NCBI RefSeq assembly: GCF_007859955.1
Contig: NZ_SJPR01000008.1
Coordinates: forward strand, 62,526-126,525
Length of the DNA stretch: 64,000 nt
Origin: Botrimarina colliarenosi
Lineage (GTDB): Bacteria > Planctomycetota > Planctomycetia > Pirellulales > Lacipirellulaceae
Direction of reading: 5' to 3'
Below are positions 45,617-54,572 of the stretch, one piece after another. Both the position numbers and the translations under genes were made by a program. Under the pieces are notes generated by a model. It was not told where the DNA came from, ran no database searches, and saw only the letters and a list, made by a program, of their open reading frames with translations. The stretch's first letter is position 1; every line of letters begins with the position of its first letter.

Positions 45617-47368
45617 TCAGCGTGCCGCCGCCTTTCCGGGGACGCGCGGGTCGCGGACCGCCGTTAGCTCGCCCGACTCTTCGCGGATGATCCCTTGGGT
45701 GATGCCCCCCGAGGAAAGCATGCCCACGGCGTGGCCGCGTTCGGCGAGCGGCAGCACGTCGATGATCGGCGTCTGCTTCTCAAAGCTCAGCACGTCGGGC
45801 CGCCACTGGTGGTGCCAACGCGGCTGGGCGACCGCCTCGGCGAGCGTCATGCCACCATCGACGACGCCGATGATCGCCAGCACCACCTGCGTGATGATCT
45901 TCGGACCGCCGGCGGCGCCGACCGTCATCAGCGGGTTGCCTTCCAGATCGAGGACGATCGTCGGGCTCATGCTCGACAGCGGGCGTTTGCCCGGCGCCAC
46001 GCTGTTGTTCTCCATGCCCACCAGGCCGAAGGCGTTGGGCGCGCCGGGCTGGGCGGAGAAGTCGTCCATCTCGTTGTTGAGGACAAGCCCCGTGCCGGGG
46101 ACGATCACCTTCGAGCCGAAGCCGGTGTTGACCGTCGTGGTGATGCCAACCCACCAGCCTTGGGCGTCGGCGGCGGCGATGTGCGTCGTGTGCCGGCCGA
46201 AGAGGTCCTGACGCCACTGGGGCGGCTCGCCCTGCGCGGGCGCCTCGGTCGCTTTCTTCGGGTCGATCTTCTCCGAGAGGGTCTTGAGGTAGGCCGCATC
46301 GATCAGCCCGCGCGGCACGTCGACAAAGTCGGAGTCGCCGAGCCAGTAGGCGCGGTCGGCGAAGGCGAGCTTCATCGCTTCACCGACGAGGTGGATCCCG
46401 TCGTGCCTCTCCTTCTTGAAAGCGGCGGCAAGGTCGAACGGCTCGAGCATCCCCAGCATTTGGGCGATGTGGATGCCGCCGCTGCTGGGGGGCGGGAAGC
46501 CAACGATCGTCAGGCCGCGGTACTTCGAAACGATCGGTTCACGGCGTTTCGGCTCGTAGCCGGCGAAATCTTTGGCGGTCAGGACGCCGCCGTTCTCCGC
46601 CATCCAGGCGCCGACCCGTTCGGCCAACGGCCCGCGGTAGAAGTAGTCGAGCCCGTCTTTGGCGATCCCCTCATAGGTCGCCGCCAAGTCAGGCTGCTTC
46701 AGCACGTAGCCGGCGGGGTGAGCTTTGCCCTCGGCGTCGAGCAGCTGAGCCTTCGAGCCGGGAAACTTGGCGAGCACTTCCGACGCCCCTTTCAGGCGAT
46801 TGGCGTAGTTGGTGTCGAGCGGAAATCCGTCCCGCGCCGCCGCAATGCCGGCCTGCAGCAGCCGGGCGAGCGGTTTCGAGCCGGCCGTATCGAGGGCCAT
46901 CGCGTACGCGGCTAGCGCGCCGGGCGTGGCGACGGCGAGCGGTCCCACCTGGCTTAGATCGGGGTCCGCTTTGCCATCGACCAAGAACATGTCGTGGTCG
47001 GCGGCGGCGGGGGCGGTCTCGCGGCCATCGATCGCGATCAGTTCCCCGTCGGGCGAGAGGATCAAGATCAGGCAACCGCCGCCGATCCCCGAGTTGTGGT
47101 TGTCGACCACACCGAGCGTCAGCGCCGCGCAGATTGCCGCGTCGACGGCGTTACCCCCTTCGGCCAGGACTTCCATCGCCGCGTTTGTGGCGATCGGCTG
47201 TACTGTGGCGACCGCGTGCTGGGTCCCCGTGGCGGTGAAATCGGCGGGCGCCAAGGCGCGGGCCGACGACGCCAACAACACCAGGCAGGTTGTCAGCGAT
47301 CCGAAAGTCACCAACCCGAGTAGCGGGAGAGTTGCGGCGGCGAGACGGGCGCGGTTGGGACGAATCAT
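45617..47368 (-). CDS. ggt: Gamma-glutamyltransferase
   Basis: The 583-residue precursor should be exported (N-terminal hydrophobic segment LAAATLPLLGLVTFGSLTTCLVLLA) and autocleaved before the Thr of HTTHIAAAD near residue 395, giving large and small subunits. The N-terminal NAVDAAICAALTLGVVDNHNSGIGGG motif, DGRETAP, the LNNEMDDFS lid-region motif and GKRPLSSMSPTIVLD (oxyanion-site Ser-Ser) are all typical. It hydrolyses or transfers the gamma-glutamyl group of glutathione and related amides in the periplasm. The start is ATG at 47368 with a weak ribosome site. Confidence 0.95.
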   Translation of the reverse strand: MIRPNRARLAAATLPLLGLVTFGSLTTCLVLLASSARALAPADFTATGTQHAVATVQPIATNAAMEVLAEGGNAVDAAICAALTLGVVDNHNSGIGGGCLILILSPDGELIAIDGRETAPAAADHDMFLVDGKADPDLSQVGPLAVATPGALAAYAMALDTAGSKPLARLLQAGIAAARDGFPLDTNYANRLKGASEVLAKFPGSKAQLLDAEGKAHPAGYVLKQPDLAATYEGIAKDGLDYFYRGPLAERVGAWMAENGGVLTAKDFAGYEPKRREPIVSKYRGLTIVGFPPPSSGGIHIAQMLGMLEPFDLAAAFKKERHDGIHLVGEAMKLAFADRAYWLGDSDFVDVPRGLIDAAYLKTLSEKIDPKKATEAPAQGEPPQWRQDLFGRHTTHIAAADAQGWWVGITTTVNTGFGSKVIVPGTGLVLNNEMDDFSAQPGAPNAFGLVGMENNSVAPGKRPLSSMSPTIVLDLEGNPLMTVGAAGGPKIITQVVLAIIGVVDGGMTLAEAVAQPRWHHQWRPDVLSFEKQTPIIDVLPLAERGHAVGMLSSGGITQGIIREESGELTAVRDPRVPGKAAAR

Positions 47369-47430
47369 GGAGGGAGGGCTCGTGGTTCTCTCGGTCCGAA
47401 GCGGACCCCCAGTTTAGCTGCCCGCCCGAC

Positions 47431-50133
47431 TCATTCAGCCCCCCCGACGTCACGATCTCGGCCCAACCTCTTCGCGGTGAGCCGTGAGAAGATCGCTTCA
47501 AGCTGCCGGGCGTCGGCCGGCTTGACCAAATGCTCATGGAATCCGGCCTCCATCGCCATCCGGCGATCGCTCTCCTGCCCGTAACCGGTAATAGCGACCA
47601 AAAGGACCCCCTCGGCGTCGGGGAGTTCGCGGAGCGAACGGACCAGGTCGTATCCCGACATGCCGGGCATCGAGATGTCCGAGATCACCACGTCCGGAGC
47701 GAACTCGGCAAACTTGGCGAGCGCTTGCTCGCCCCCATCGGCCCCCTCGACGGTGTGCCCCATCTTCTCCAGAAGCTTGCCGAGCACTATCCGCAACGCG
47801 GCTTGATCCTCAACGACAAGCACCCGGTACGCAGTGAAGGAGGCGGGATCGGTCGCCGCCGGGGCCTGGACCGGCGCCGGCTGTCGGTCGCTCAGCGGTA
47901 AGGTGATCGCGAACACACTGCCGCGTCCCTGCCCCTCGCTGCGGACCGTAATCGTGCCGCCGTGCATTTCGACAAGCGACTTGACCAACGTGAGACCGAT
48001 CCCCAGGCCCGCCGACCCGCGCTCGAGCGATTGGTCAAGTTGCGAGAACATCGTGAAGATCTGTTCCAGATACTCGGGCTCAATACCAACGCCGTCGTCG
48101 TGGACCTCCACAACGGCTTGCCCGTCGGCCTCACGGACCACCAGTTTGATTTGGCCGCCGGCGTCGCTGTACTTGGCGGCGTTGTTGAGCAGGTTCGACA
48201 CGACCTGGGTGAGACGCGCCGCGTCGGCGTCGACCGCGAGTCCCTCGGCCTTGTAGTCCACCCGCAACGTTTGCTCATTGGCCTCGATCAGGGACGCCGC
48301 CGCCTCGACCGCCGCTTCCACGACCGACGCCAGCCCGATGGTCTCCTTGCGGAGGGTGATTTTTCCCCGGCTGATCCGCGAGACGTCCAGCAGGTCGTCG
48401 ATCAGATGGACGAGCTGCTCGACCTGGCGTTCCATCGTCTGGCGGAGCGCCTCGGTCTCTTCGTCGAGCGGCGACATCGCCATCAGCTGCACGGCGTTCT
48501 TGATCGGCGCTAGCGGGTTGCGCAGCTCGTGCGCGAGGGTCGCAAGGAACTCGTCCTTGTTGCGGTCCGCCGCGGTCAAGTTAGCCGTCAGTCGGGCGAT
48601 CGCCTGCTCGGTCCGTTTGCGCTCGGTAATGTCGGAAACCGTGCCGTCGAAGCTGACGAGTTGGTGGACCCCCTCCACCTGGCGGAAGTGCGCCGACCCT
48701 TTGCCAAGCAGCCAGCGGACGGCGCCGTCGGGATGCACGACGCGGTACTCCTCGGCGTAAGGCGCCGGGTCGTCGATGCTGAGCGACGCCGCCACCGCCG
48801 CACGGATACGCTCACGGTCGTCAGGGTGGATCGCCGCGAAAGCCGCTTCGTAGTCGAGCTTCTCTTCGCCCCCTGTGAAGTGGCGCCAGAAGCGTTCGTC
48901 GGCCACCAACTCCGAGGTCGCGGGGTTGATGTTCCAAGAGCCCAAATCCGCCGCATCGAGGGCGAGGCGAAAGCGTTCCTCGGCGGTGCGGAGTTTTGAC
49001 AAGGCGAGCCCGAGCTCCCGGACATCGAGAGACCGCTGCATCGACGCCTCTTGCAAGCGGATCTCGTCTTCGCGGCGCTGGGTCACGTCGCGGAACACCA
49101 ACACGACGCCTCGGGTCTCGCCGTCCTCGCCACGGATCGGGGCCACGCTGTCATCGATCGGCGTCTCGACGCCGTCACGAGCGACCAATAGCGTGTGGTT
49201 CGCCCCGCCGTTCGGGAGCCCTTCGCCTTGGGCGGGCGACGCGGGCGAGTCGATCGGCTGGCGCGTCGTCTCGTCGATGGTTTGAAAGACCGACCGAAGG
49301 GGGGCGCCCCGCGCCTCGGCGTCCTCCCAGCCGGTGAGCTGTTCGGCGACTCCGTTGAGGAACGCCACCCGCCCTTCGCTGTCGGTGGTGATGACGCCGT
49401 CGCCGATGCTCGCCAGCGTGACTCGCAGGTGATCACGAGCCGCCTGGATGGTGCGCGCCGACCGCTCCGAGCGTCTTCGGCTCCGTTGGATCAGATAGAT
49501 CACCCCGCCGACGAGCGCAAGACCCGCCAGGGTCGAGAAGATCGACGTCACGAACCCCCGGCGGTACGTCTGGCTCGCAGACGCCTCGCGACGCTCCAAT
49601 GCGATGCGTTCTACTCCGCGCATCCGTTCGGCAAGAGCGCGGATCTTCTCCATCGTCCGCATGCCGATGTCGGTCGTTAAAAGTTCAGCGGCCGCTTCGG
49701 TCCCCTCGTCGCGGCGTACTTCGATAACCTCTTTGAGTTCCCCGATTTTTTGCTCGACTTTCCTGCGGAGATCGGCAAAGGTCGCCCGTTGCTCCGGGAC
49801 GGTTTGGCTCATCTCGCCAAGCTCGTTCAGCAAGCCATCGATACGGGACATCGCCTCTTCGAACGGCTCGAGATAAGACTCGTCGCCGGTGATCACGTAA
49901 CCACGCTGCCCGGTCTCGGCGTCGGTCACCGCCAGGAGGGTCTCTTCGATCTTGATGAGCACCCGCTTGTTGTCGCGCAGCTGCGAACGGTTCTCTTGCA
50001 GCCGCCGGAAGTTGTTCACCTGCAGCAACCCATTGCCGCTGAGCGCAGCGATCACAAGGGCGACCAGTAGCGGCTCGATGAACCGCTTCGGCTTCAACTC
50101 TTCGAAAAGGGTCGTCTTCGACTTGGCGGCCAT
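47431..50133 (-). CDS. Hybrid histidine kinase (CHASE3-PAS-PAS-HisKA-HATPase-REC)
   Basis: The 900-residue membrane sensor has TM1 at about residues 18-38, a CHASE3 sensor to about 185 (LLAVTDAETGQRGYVITGDESYLEPFEEA), and TM2 at about 193-216. PAS domains lie at about 230-350 and 385-510. HisKA has the phospho-His in FLATLAHELRNPLAPIKNAV near 535. The ATPase domain has VSNLLNNAAKYSD, DDGVGIEPEYLEQIFTMF and GLGIGLTLVKSLVEMHGG. The C-terminal receiver (about 775-890) has its phospho-Asp in PDVVISDISMPGMSGYDLV. The internal receiver suggests a phosphorelay to an unlinked partner. The signal is unknown, and no response-regulator gene is adjacent. Confidence 0.95.
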   Translation of the reverse strand: MAAKSKTTLFEELKPKRFIEPLLVALVIAALSGNGLLQVNNFRRLQENRSQLRDNKRVLIKIEETLLAVTDAETGQRGYVITGDESYLEPFEEAMSRIDGLLNELGEMSQTVPEQRATFADLRRKVEQKIGELKEVIEVRRDEGTEAAAELLTTDIGMRTMEKIRALAERMRGVERIALERREASASQTYRRGFVTSIFSTLAGLALVGGVIYLIQRSRRRSERSARTIQAARDHLRVTLASIGDGVITTDSEGRVAFLNGVAEQLTGWEDAEARGAPLRSVFQTIDETTRQPIDSPASPAQGEGLPNGGANHTLLVARDGVETPIDDSVAPIRGEDGETRGVVLVFRDVTQRREDEIRLQEASMQRSLDVRELGLALSKLRTAEERFRLALDAADLGSWNINPATSELVADERFWRHFTGGEEKLDYEAAFAAIHPDDRERIRAAVAASLSIDDPAPYAEEYRVVHPDGAVRWLLGKGSAHFRQVEGVHQLVSFDGTVSDITERKRTEQAIARLTANLTAADRNKDEFLATLAHELRNPLAPIKNAVQLMAMSPLDEETEALRQTMERQVEQLVHLIDDLLDVSRISRGKITLRKETIGLASVVEAAVEAAASLIEANEQTLRVDYKAEGLAVDADAARLTQVVSNLLNNAAKYSDAGGQIKLVVREADGQAVVEVHDDGVGIEPEYLEQIFTMFSQLDQSLERGSAGLGIGLTLVKSLVEMHGGTITVRSEGQGRGSVFAITLPLSDRQPAPVQAPAATDPASFTAYRVLVVEDQAALRIVLGKLLEKMGHTVEGADGGEQALAKFAEFAPDVVISDISMPGMSGYDLVRSLRELPDAEGVLLVAITGYGQESDRRMAMEAGFHEHLVKPADARQLEAIFSRLTAKRLGRDRDVGGAE

Positions 50134-50451
50134 ACGCAGAGGGTTCGAGGACTCGAAGATAACGCTAAGCGCAGCCGGCGCCGCGTCATCGCTGAATCAT
50201 ATCCGGAGCACCGATTCCCCGATAACCTACCCGATCCGTGCGCGGAGAGAACCGCCTCGCTGGACGAGTCGAAGTGCGCCCCGAAGTCCGCCACCGCCAT
50301 CAGCGATCAAAGGCCCCTCGCCGGTTCGCGGCGCTGATTCATCGACAGCTCACGCCCGATTTCTACCTACCAGCATCGGTTTATTTCGGCGCCCCCCGAG
50401 GCGGGGTCGGGTTAAGTCCTTCTTCCAACGCCTTCAATCTTGGGACGGACG
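50134..50451. other. Divergent promoter region, no gene
   Basis: These 318 bp separate the hybrid kinase and the YHYH gene. A minus frame at 50094-50300 has no similarity to any family. A GGCGCCCCCCGAGGCGGGGTCGGG stretch (50390-50413) is a possible hairpin in the YHYH leader. Confidence 0.45.
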
Positions 50452-51384
50452 ATGACCACGCGACGGTTGATCGACAGGACCTTCTTCTGCCTCGTCACGC
50501 TTGGCGTGCTAGCGGCCGGCGCGATTGCGCTTTCGCAAGGCCGGCCGCCGCGGCAGCATACGGCGACCGCCGCCCGACCCCTGCGGCTCGTGCCGGCCAA
50601 CCAGCCGCCGCCCGCCGAGAATCGGGTCACCCTCGAAGCACAGCACGGCCACCGCCACGTCGAGTCCAACGCGGTTCCGCAGCACCCGGTGGGCCGGTTT
50701 CCTAATTGGGGCAACCCGCACGCCATCGCCGAACAGCGCCACCGCTTCAACCTGCCTCTCGAGCCTCAGCCGGCCGACAAAGTCACGCCGCTGCACCTCG
50801 CCTCGCGCCGGGGCCCGCCCAACCTGCCCTTCGGCGTCGCGGTGAATGGCGTGATGTTCGACCCGGGGACGGCGGAGTTCTGGCGCGGCGACCGCACGCT
50901 CGGCTGGAACTACGAAGCCTTGGGCGGCGCGGCGCCGCTGGGAGTCGACGAGAACTTTGCACACGTCCAACCGGGCGGCCAGTACCACTACCACGGCCTG
51001 CCGACGGGACTTCTGAAACGCCTCGGTCAGAGTCCGCAGAAGCACTCGCCGCTGGTTGGTTGGGCCGCCGACGGTTTCCCAATCTACGCCCAATACGGCT
51101 ATGGCGACCCCGAGGACCCTGACTCGACGATCATCGAACTGCGATCGAGCTATCGCCTAAAGCCGGGCGTCCGGCCGGGTGGTGACGACGCGCCCGACGG
51201 CGCGTACGACGGGGCGTTCGTGCAGGACTACGAGTACGTCGCGGGCCGGGGCGATCTCGACGAGTGCAACGGCCGCCACGCCGTGACGCCCGAGTTCCCC
51301 CAGGGGACGTACGCCTACTTCCTAACCAGCGAGTGGCCGGTGATCCCCCGGGCGTTCCGTGGCGCGCCGGTGCGGCTGCGGTGA
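50452..51384 (+). CDS. YHYH-domain exported protein
   Basis: The 310-residue product has an N-terminal signal or anchor (DRTFFCLVTLGVLAAGAIALS) and the YHYH domain: LPFGVAVNGVMFDPGTAEFWRGD, WNYEALGG, HVQPGGQYHYHGLPTGLL, HSPLVGWAADGFPIYAQYGYGD, LDECNGRH and GTYAYFLTSEWPVIPRAF. The QYHYHG motif gives the family name. Family members are uncharacterised; metal binding through the histidines is possible. The ATG at 50452 gives MTTRRLIDRTFF; TTG 50440 is an alternative. Its last 70 bases overlap the 3' end of the convergent dehydrogenase gene. Confidence 0.85.
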   Translation: MTTRRLIDRTFFCLVTLGVLAAGAIALSQGRPPRQHTATAARPLRLVPANQPPPAENRVTLEAQHGHRHVESNAVPQHPVGRFPNWGNPHAIAEQRHRFNLPLEPQPADKVTPLHLASRRGPPNLPFGVAVNGVMFDPGTAEFWRGDRTLGWNYEALGGAAPLGVDENFAHVQPGGQYHYHGLPTGLLKRLGQSPQKHSPLVGWAADGFPIYAQYGYGDPEDPDSTIIELRSSYRLKPGVRPGGDDAPDGAYDGAFVQDYEYVAGRGDLDECNGRHAVTPEFPQGTYAYFLTSEWPVIPRAFRGAPVRLR

Positions 51385-53069
51385 GGCGTCCGCCCGGCCC
51401 CCGCAAGCAACACGGCAAGGCCAACGAGCGCCACGGTCGCGGGCTCGGGCGTCGCCGAGGTCGGCCCGGAGACGGCGCCGTAGTTCGACGCCCAGACGCC
51501 GTAGTCGGCTTGCGTGTAGTTTGTTCCCAGGCCGTCGCGCCAGACGGTGTAGTCCGCGGCGTTGACGGCGCCGTCATTGTTGAAGTCGCCTTCGCTCGGG
51601 TCGGGCACGTAGACCAGCCGGTAGACCTCGCCGGTGCCGAACTGTGTTAGGACGCCGGTCCAGCCGGTCTCGCTCGTGCAGCCACTCGAGCACTCGTCAC
51701 CGAAGTCGAGCAGATAGAGGTTCCCGTCAGCGTCCTCGCCGAACGAGGCGAACTGGTCGAGATCGAGCCCGGCGCCGGCGAGCGACGCCGCGAGTTGGTC
51801 GGTGATCACGTCGAAGTCGATCTGGCCGCCAAACCCGGTCTCGTCGGCTTGGAAATTGGCGACCATTACCTTTGGCTCAGGAAAGTCGAAGCCGCCCACG
51901 AAGTACCGGCCCTGCAGCGCCGGGTGTTGGTCGGGGCCGCGGTAGACATAGCCTCCGGTGATCGAGCGGATCGAATCGGGCTGGTCTGAGCGAGAGAAGA
52001 GGTACAGCGGGTCGATCGATTCGGGTCGGATGCCCTCGGGACCGTCCGGGTCGCGCGGCCCGCCGTCGTCCCAGTCGCCCTCGACGTACCCGTCGCGGCG
52101 CGGCCAGCCGAAGTCGACGCCGTACTCGGCGCCGGCGCCCGGCCCGGCGGGTTGGCCCGCCGCGTCGAGCCCCATGACGCCGCCCGCGATGTAGTTCAGT
52201 TCCTCGCCGCCGCCGTAGCCAACGTCGCCGATCCAGATGTCGCCGGTCGCGCGGTCAAAACTCGCCCGCCACGGGTTGCGTAACCCCGAGTAGTAGACCT
52301 CCGGGGCGGTCTCGCCCGGCACGCCGTCGTTGGCGTCGTCGTCGCCGAAGTAAATCGTCGGGGTGAACCCATAATTGCGGTTCGGATCGCTGGGGTGGTC
52401 GTCGGCGCCACTCACGTCCAGCCGCAGCATCTTGCCACGCAACGACGAGAGGTCCTGGGCGTTGTTAACGTAGTCGTTCTCGTTCGCCTGCACGCCGCCA
52501 TCGCCGACGGTCATGTAGAGCCAGTCGCGCTCGTCGCCCTGGGCGCCCGGGCGGAAGCCGATCCAGTCCATCGAGTGCGAGGCGTCGTTCTCCTCGAGTC
52601 CGGGGAACTGCAGCAACGTCCGAGCGTACTGCGGGACGCCGGCGGGGCCAATCACCCACTCTTGCAGCGTGTTGTTGGCGATAAACGGCGTCGGACTGCT
52701 CTCCAATGCGATCACGTAGAGCTTGCTCCCTTCGACCCCCGGCTGGTAGTCGGGGTGGAACGCCAGCGCGTGCAGCCCCCCCTGCGTATCGGCGTCGAGA
52801 CCGGTGACCTGCAGGAAGGGGACCGTCTGACCCGTTACGAGGTCGTGGCGGACGATCGTCCCCGTCGAAAGGCCCGGCCCCGAGCCCGCGTCGCGCTGCG
52901 GCACGACATACAGGCCGCCCGGATCGCCCGGGGCGTGGGTCGCATAGATCGGCTTGTTCAGCCCGCTGGCGACCAGCTCGAGCTCGTAGCCGGCGGGCGC
53001 CGTCACGCCGATGAGGCTGACCACCAGCACAACGGCGCCGACAGACGCACCACGAAAACGTTCAGGCAT
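51315..53069 (-). CDS. Exported PQQ-type sugar dehydrogenase with dockerin-like unit and PEP-CTERM
   Basis: The 584-residue product has a signal peptide (VGAVVLVVSLIGVTAPAG) and a glucose/sorbosone dehydrogenase beta-propeller. Its motifs include LNKPIYATHAPGDPGGLYVV, GGLHALAFHPDY, DWLYMTVGDGGVQANENDYVNNAQ, LRGKMLRLDVSG and YSGLRNPWRASFDRATGDIWIGDVG. A dockerin-like pair follows (DFNNDGAVNAADYTVWRD; YTQADYGVWASNYG), then the PEP-CTERM tag TPEPATVALVGLAVLLAG. Twenty more residues (TPHRSRTGAPRNARGITG...) extend past the usual Arg cluster and run into the convergent YHYH gene, which is odd and may reflect loss of the original stop. The start is ATG 53069; an in-frame extension to 53213 lacks similarity. 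Confidence 0.85.
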   Translation of the reverse strand: MPERFRGASVGAVVLVVSLIGVTAPAGYELELVASGLNKPIYATHAPGDPGGLYVVPQRDAGSGPGLSTGTIVRHDLVTGQTVPFLQVTGLDADTQGGLHALAFHPDYQPGVEGSKLYVIALESSPTPFIANNTLQEWVIGPAGVPQYARTLLQFPGLEENDASHSMDWIGFRPGAQGDERDWLYMTVGDGGVQANENDYVNNAQDLSSLRGKMLRLDVSGADDHPSDPNRNYGFTPTIYFGDDDANDGVPGETAPEVYYSGLRNPWRASFDRATGDIWIGDVGYGGGEELNYIAGGVMGLDAAGQPAGPGAGAEYGVDFGWPRRDGYVEGDWDDGGPRDPDGPEGIRPESIDPLYLFSRSDQPDSIRSITGGYVYRGPDQHPALQGRYFVGGFDFPEPKVMVANFQADETGFGGQIDFDVITDQLAASLAGAGLDLDQFASFGEDADGNLYLLDFGDECSSGCTSETGWTGVLTQFGTGEVYRLVYVPDPSEGDFNNDGAVNAADYTVWRDGLGTNYTQADYGVWASNYGAVSGPTSATPEPATVALVGLAVLLAGAGRTPHRSRTGAPRNARGITGHSLVRK

Positions 53070-53234
53070 CGATTGAATCGCCTCGAGAGAAGAGAAGCCG
53101 TGACGCGACGCTGTCGCCGAGACCCCCAGCCACATCGTCGCCACGACCGCAGGGTAACCACCTGCTCTCCGGCGGGCCATCACCGAGACGACCCGTTTCA
53201 AGTCGCGCCGCAAAGCGATCGGCGTAGCGCTCGG

Positions 53235-54281
53235 CTACTCCGTCGGCGTCTCGTGGCCGGCGCCGGCGACCTCGGGGTCCCAGTCCCCCTCCAGCTTCAC
53301 GGCGGTGGTCGAGTCGGCCGCAAAGATGTTGGCCGTGGTGTAGGCGGCGGCCTCCTCGTCGGTGAGCTGGTGGGTCCAGGGGAGCCGACCAACCGGGTCG
53401 CCCCCGGGGCCGCGGCTGTTGTACTCGGCGTAGTACGCGGTCTTGTGATTCTCACGGCCCTGCCATTCGGACCACCCCTCCTTCCTGATGTGACCGCCCA
53501 TCGTGCAGTTGAGGTACACCACCCGGGCGCCGTCCCGCCAAGGCCGGCCGAGCGAAACACTCGTCGCCTGCTCCTCGGGATGGAGCCGGAGGTCGCAGTT
53601 CTTGAAGACGTAGCCAAACCGATTGACCGATCGCCCGTCGCGGAGCGTCTGGCCGTGCGCGGTGATGTGGGAGTTCTTCCGGCAGTTGATGACGCAGTCC
53701 TCGAACACCGCGACGCCATCGCCGTAGATGAAGTCGGTCGTCCCCTCGATGACGCATTCCTTGTGGTAGGAACGTCGGTTGCCGCCGGTGTAGTAGGTGT
53801 CTTGAAACCCGGTGAGCCGGCACCGAACGAACTGGGCCCGATCGCCATCGACCCGCAGCGCGACGGCCTGCCCCCCTTCGACGCCCGACCGGCTGTCGAC
53901 GGTGTTCTGGAACGTCAGCCCCTCTGCAAAAAAGTCGTCCGCATCGACACGTGTGCTGGCGCAGTCGTGGTTCTTACCGGCGTAGTCGTCGTAGGTGAGA
54001 ACCGTGTTCTCGTAAGACTCGCCGACCAACTTCAGGTTCTTCTTATCGGCGGGGATACGGATTCTCTCTTTGTAAACACCCGGCTTGATCGAGATGACCG
54101 TCTGGGTCGATCCGTTGGCGCCGACCGAATCGATCGCCGCCTGCACGGTCAAAAAATCGCCACTGCCATCCGCGGCGACCACCAAGTCGGGCGCGTCGGA
54201 CGCCGCCCTCGCCTCGGCATGACCGGTAACAAGCAGGAGACCGAGAAGTAAGGCAAGGCAACGAAGAGAAGTGAATGACAT
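53235..54281 (-). CDS. Pectinesterase (carbohydrate esterase family 8)
   Basis: The enzyme removes methyl esters from pectic homogalacturonan. The 348-residue product has a signal peptide (MSFTSLRCLALLLGLLLVTGHAEA) and the right-handed beta-helix of CE8. Catalytic features are GFQDTYYTG (Gln-Asp of the active site), EGTTDFIYGDGVAVFEDC (second Asp) and LGRPWRDGARVVYLNC (Arg and Trp). VVAADGSGDFLTVQAAIDSVG and ISIKPGVYKERIRIPADKKN are the usual N-terminal strands. The ATG at 54281 is chosen; the in-frame extension to 54494 lacks similarity. It lies next to the exported sugar dehydrogenase on the same strand (165 bp apart), consistent with plant or algal polysaccharide use. Confidence 0.95.
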   Translation of the reverse strand: MSFTSLRCLALLLGLLLVTGHAEARAASDAPDLVVAADGSGDFLTVQAAIDSVGANGSTQTVISIKPGVYKERIRIPADKKNLKLVGESYENTVLTYDDYAGKNHDCASTRVDADDFFAEGLTFQNTVDSRSGVEGGQAVALRVDGDRAQFVRCRLTGFQDTYYTGGNRRSYHKECVIEGTTDFIYGDGVAVFEDCVINCRKNSHITAHGQTLRDGRSVNRFGYVFKNCDLRLHPEEQATSVSLGRPWRDGARVVYLNCTMGGHIRKEGWSEWQGRENHKTAYYAEYNSRGPGGDPVGRLPWTHQLTDEEAAAYTTANIFAADSTTAVKLEGDWDPEVAGAGHETPTE

Positions 54282-54572
54282 GGCGTCGGAAGAGGTGCGT
54301 GCTCGACGGCTGTTGGCGAGTCGTACCGGCCATACCGCACTGATCTGAGTAGATAAGTGTGATTCTAGGCCGCCCGGCTCAGCCGCGAATACAAGCCCGC
54401 TGTAGCTTACCCGCCTGAGCCGACGGCGCGAGCCGCGGGCCGAACCCGCCGCAATGCTCCCCACCCCCAGAATTCTGCTGGAGCCCCCCATCAAGGCCTG
54501 CTAGAAAAGAAGGGCCGGGGGGCAAATGATCGGGGGAGAACGCTCCTCCGGTCTCATCTAACGGAGCAGACG
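54282..54572. other. Divergent promoter region
   Basis: The 291-bp gap between the pectinesterase and SUMF1 genes has no gene. An AT-rich patch near 54340-54365 may be the pectinesterase promoter. GGGGGAG at 54532-54538 lies 35 bases before the SUMF1-gene start. Confidence 0.4.

Noticed and set aside
52395..54251. Plus-strand frame of 618 codons
   Set aside because: Antisense to the sugar dehydrogenase and pectinesterase; high-GC shadow without family features.
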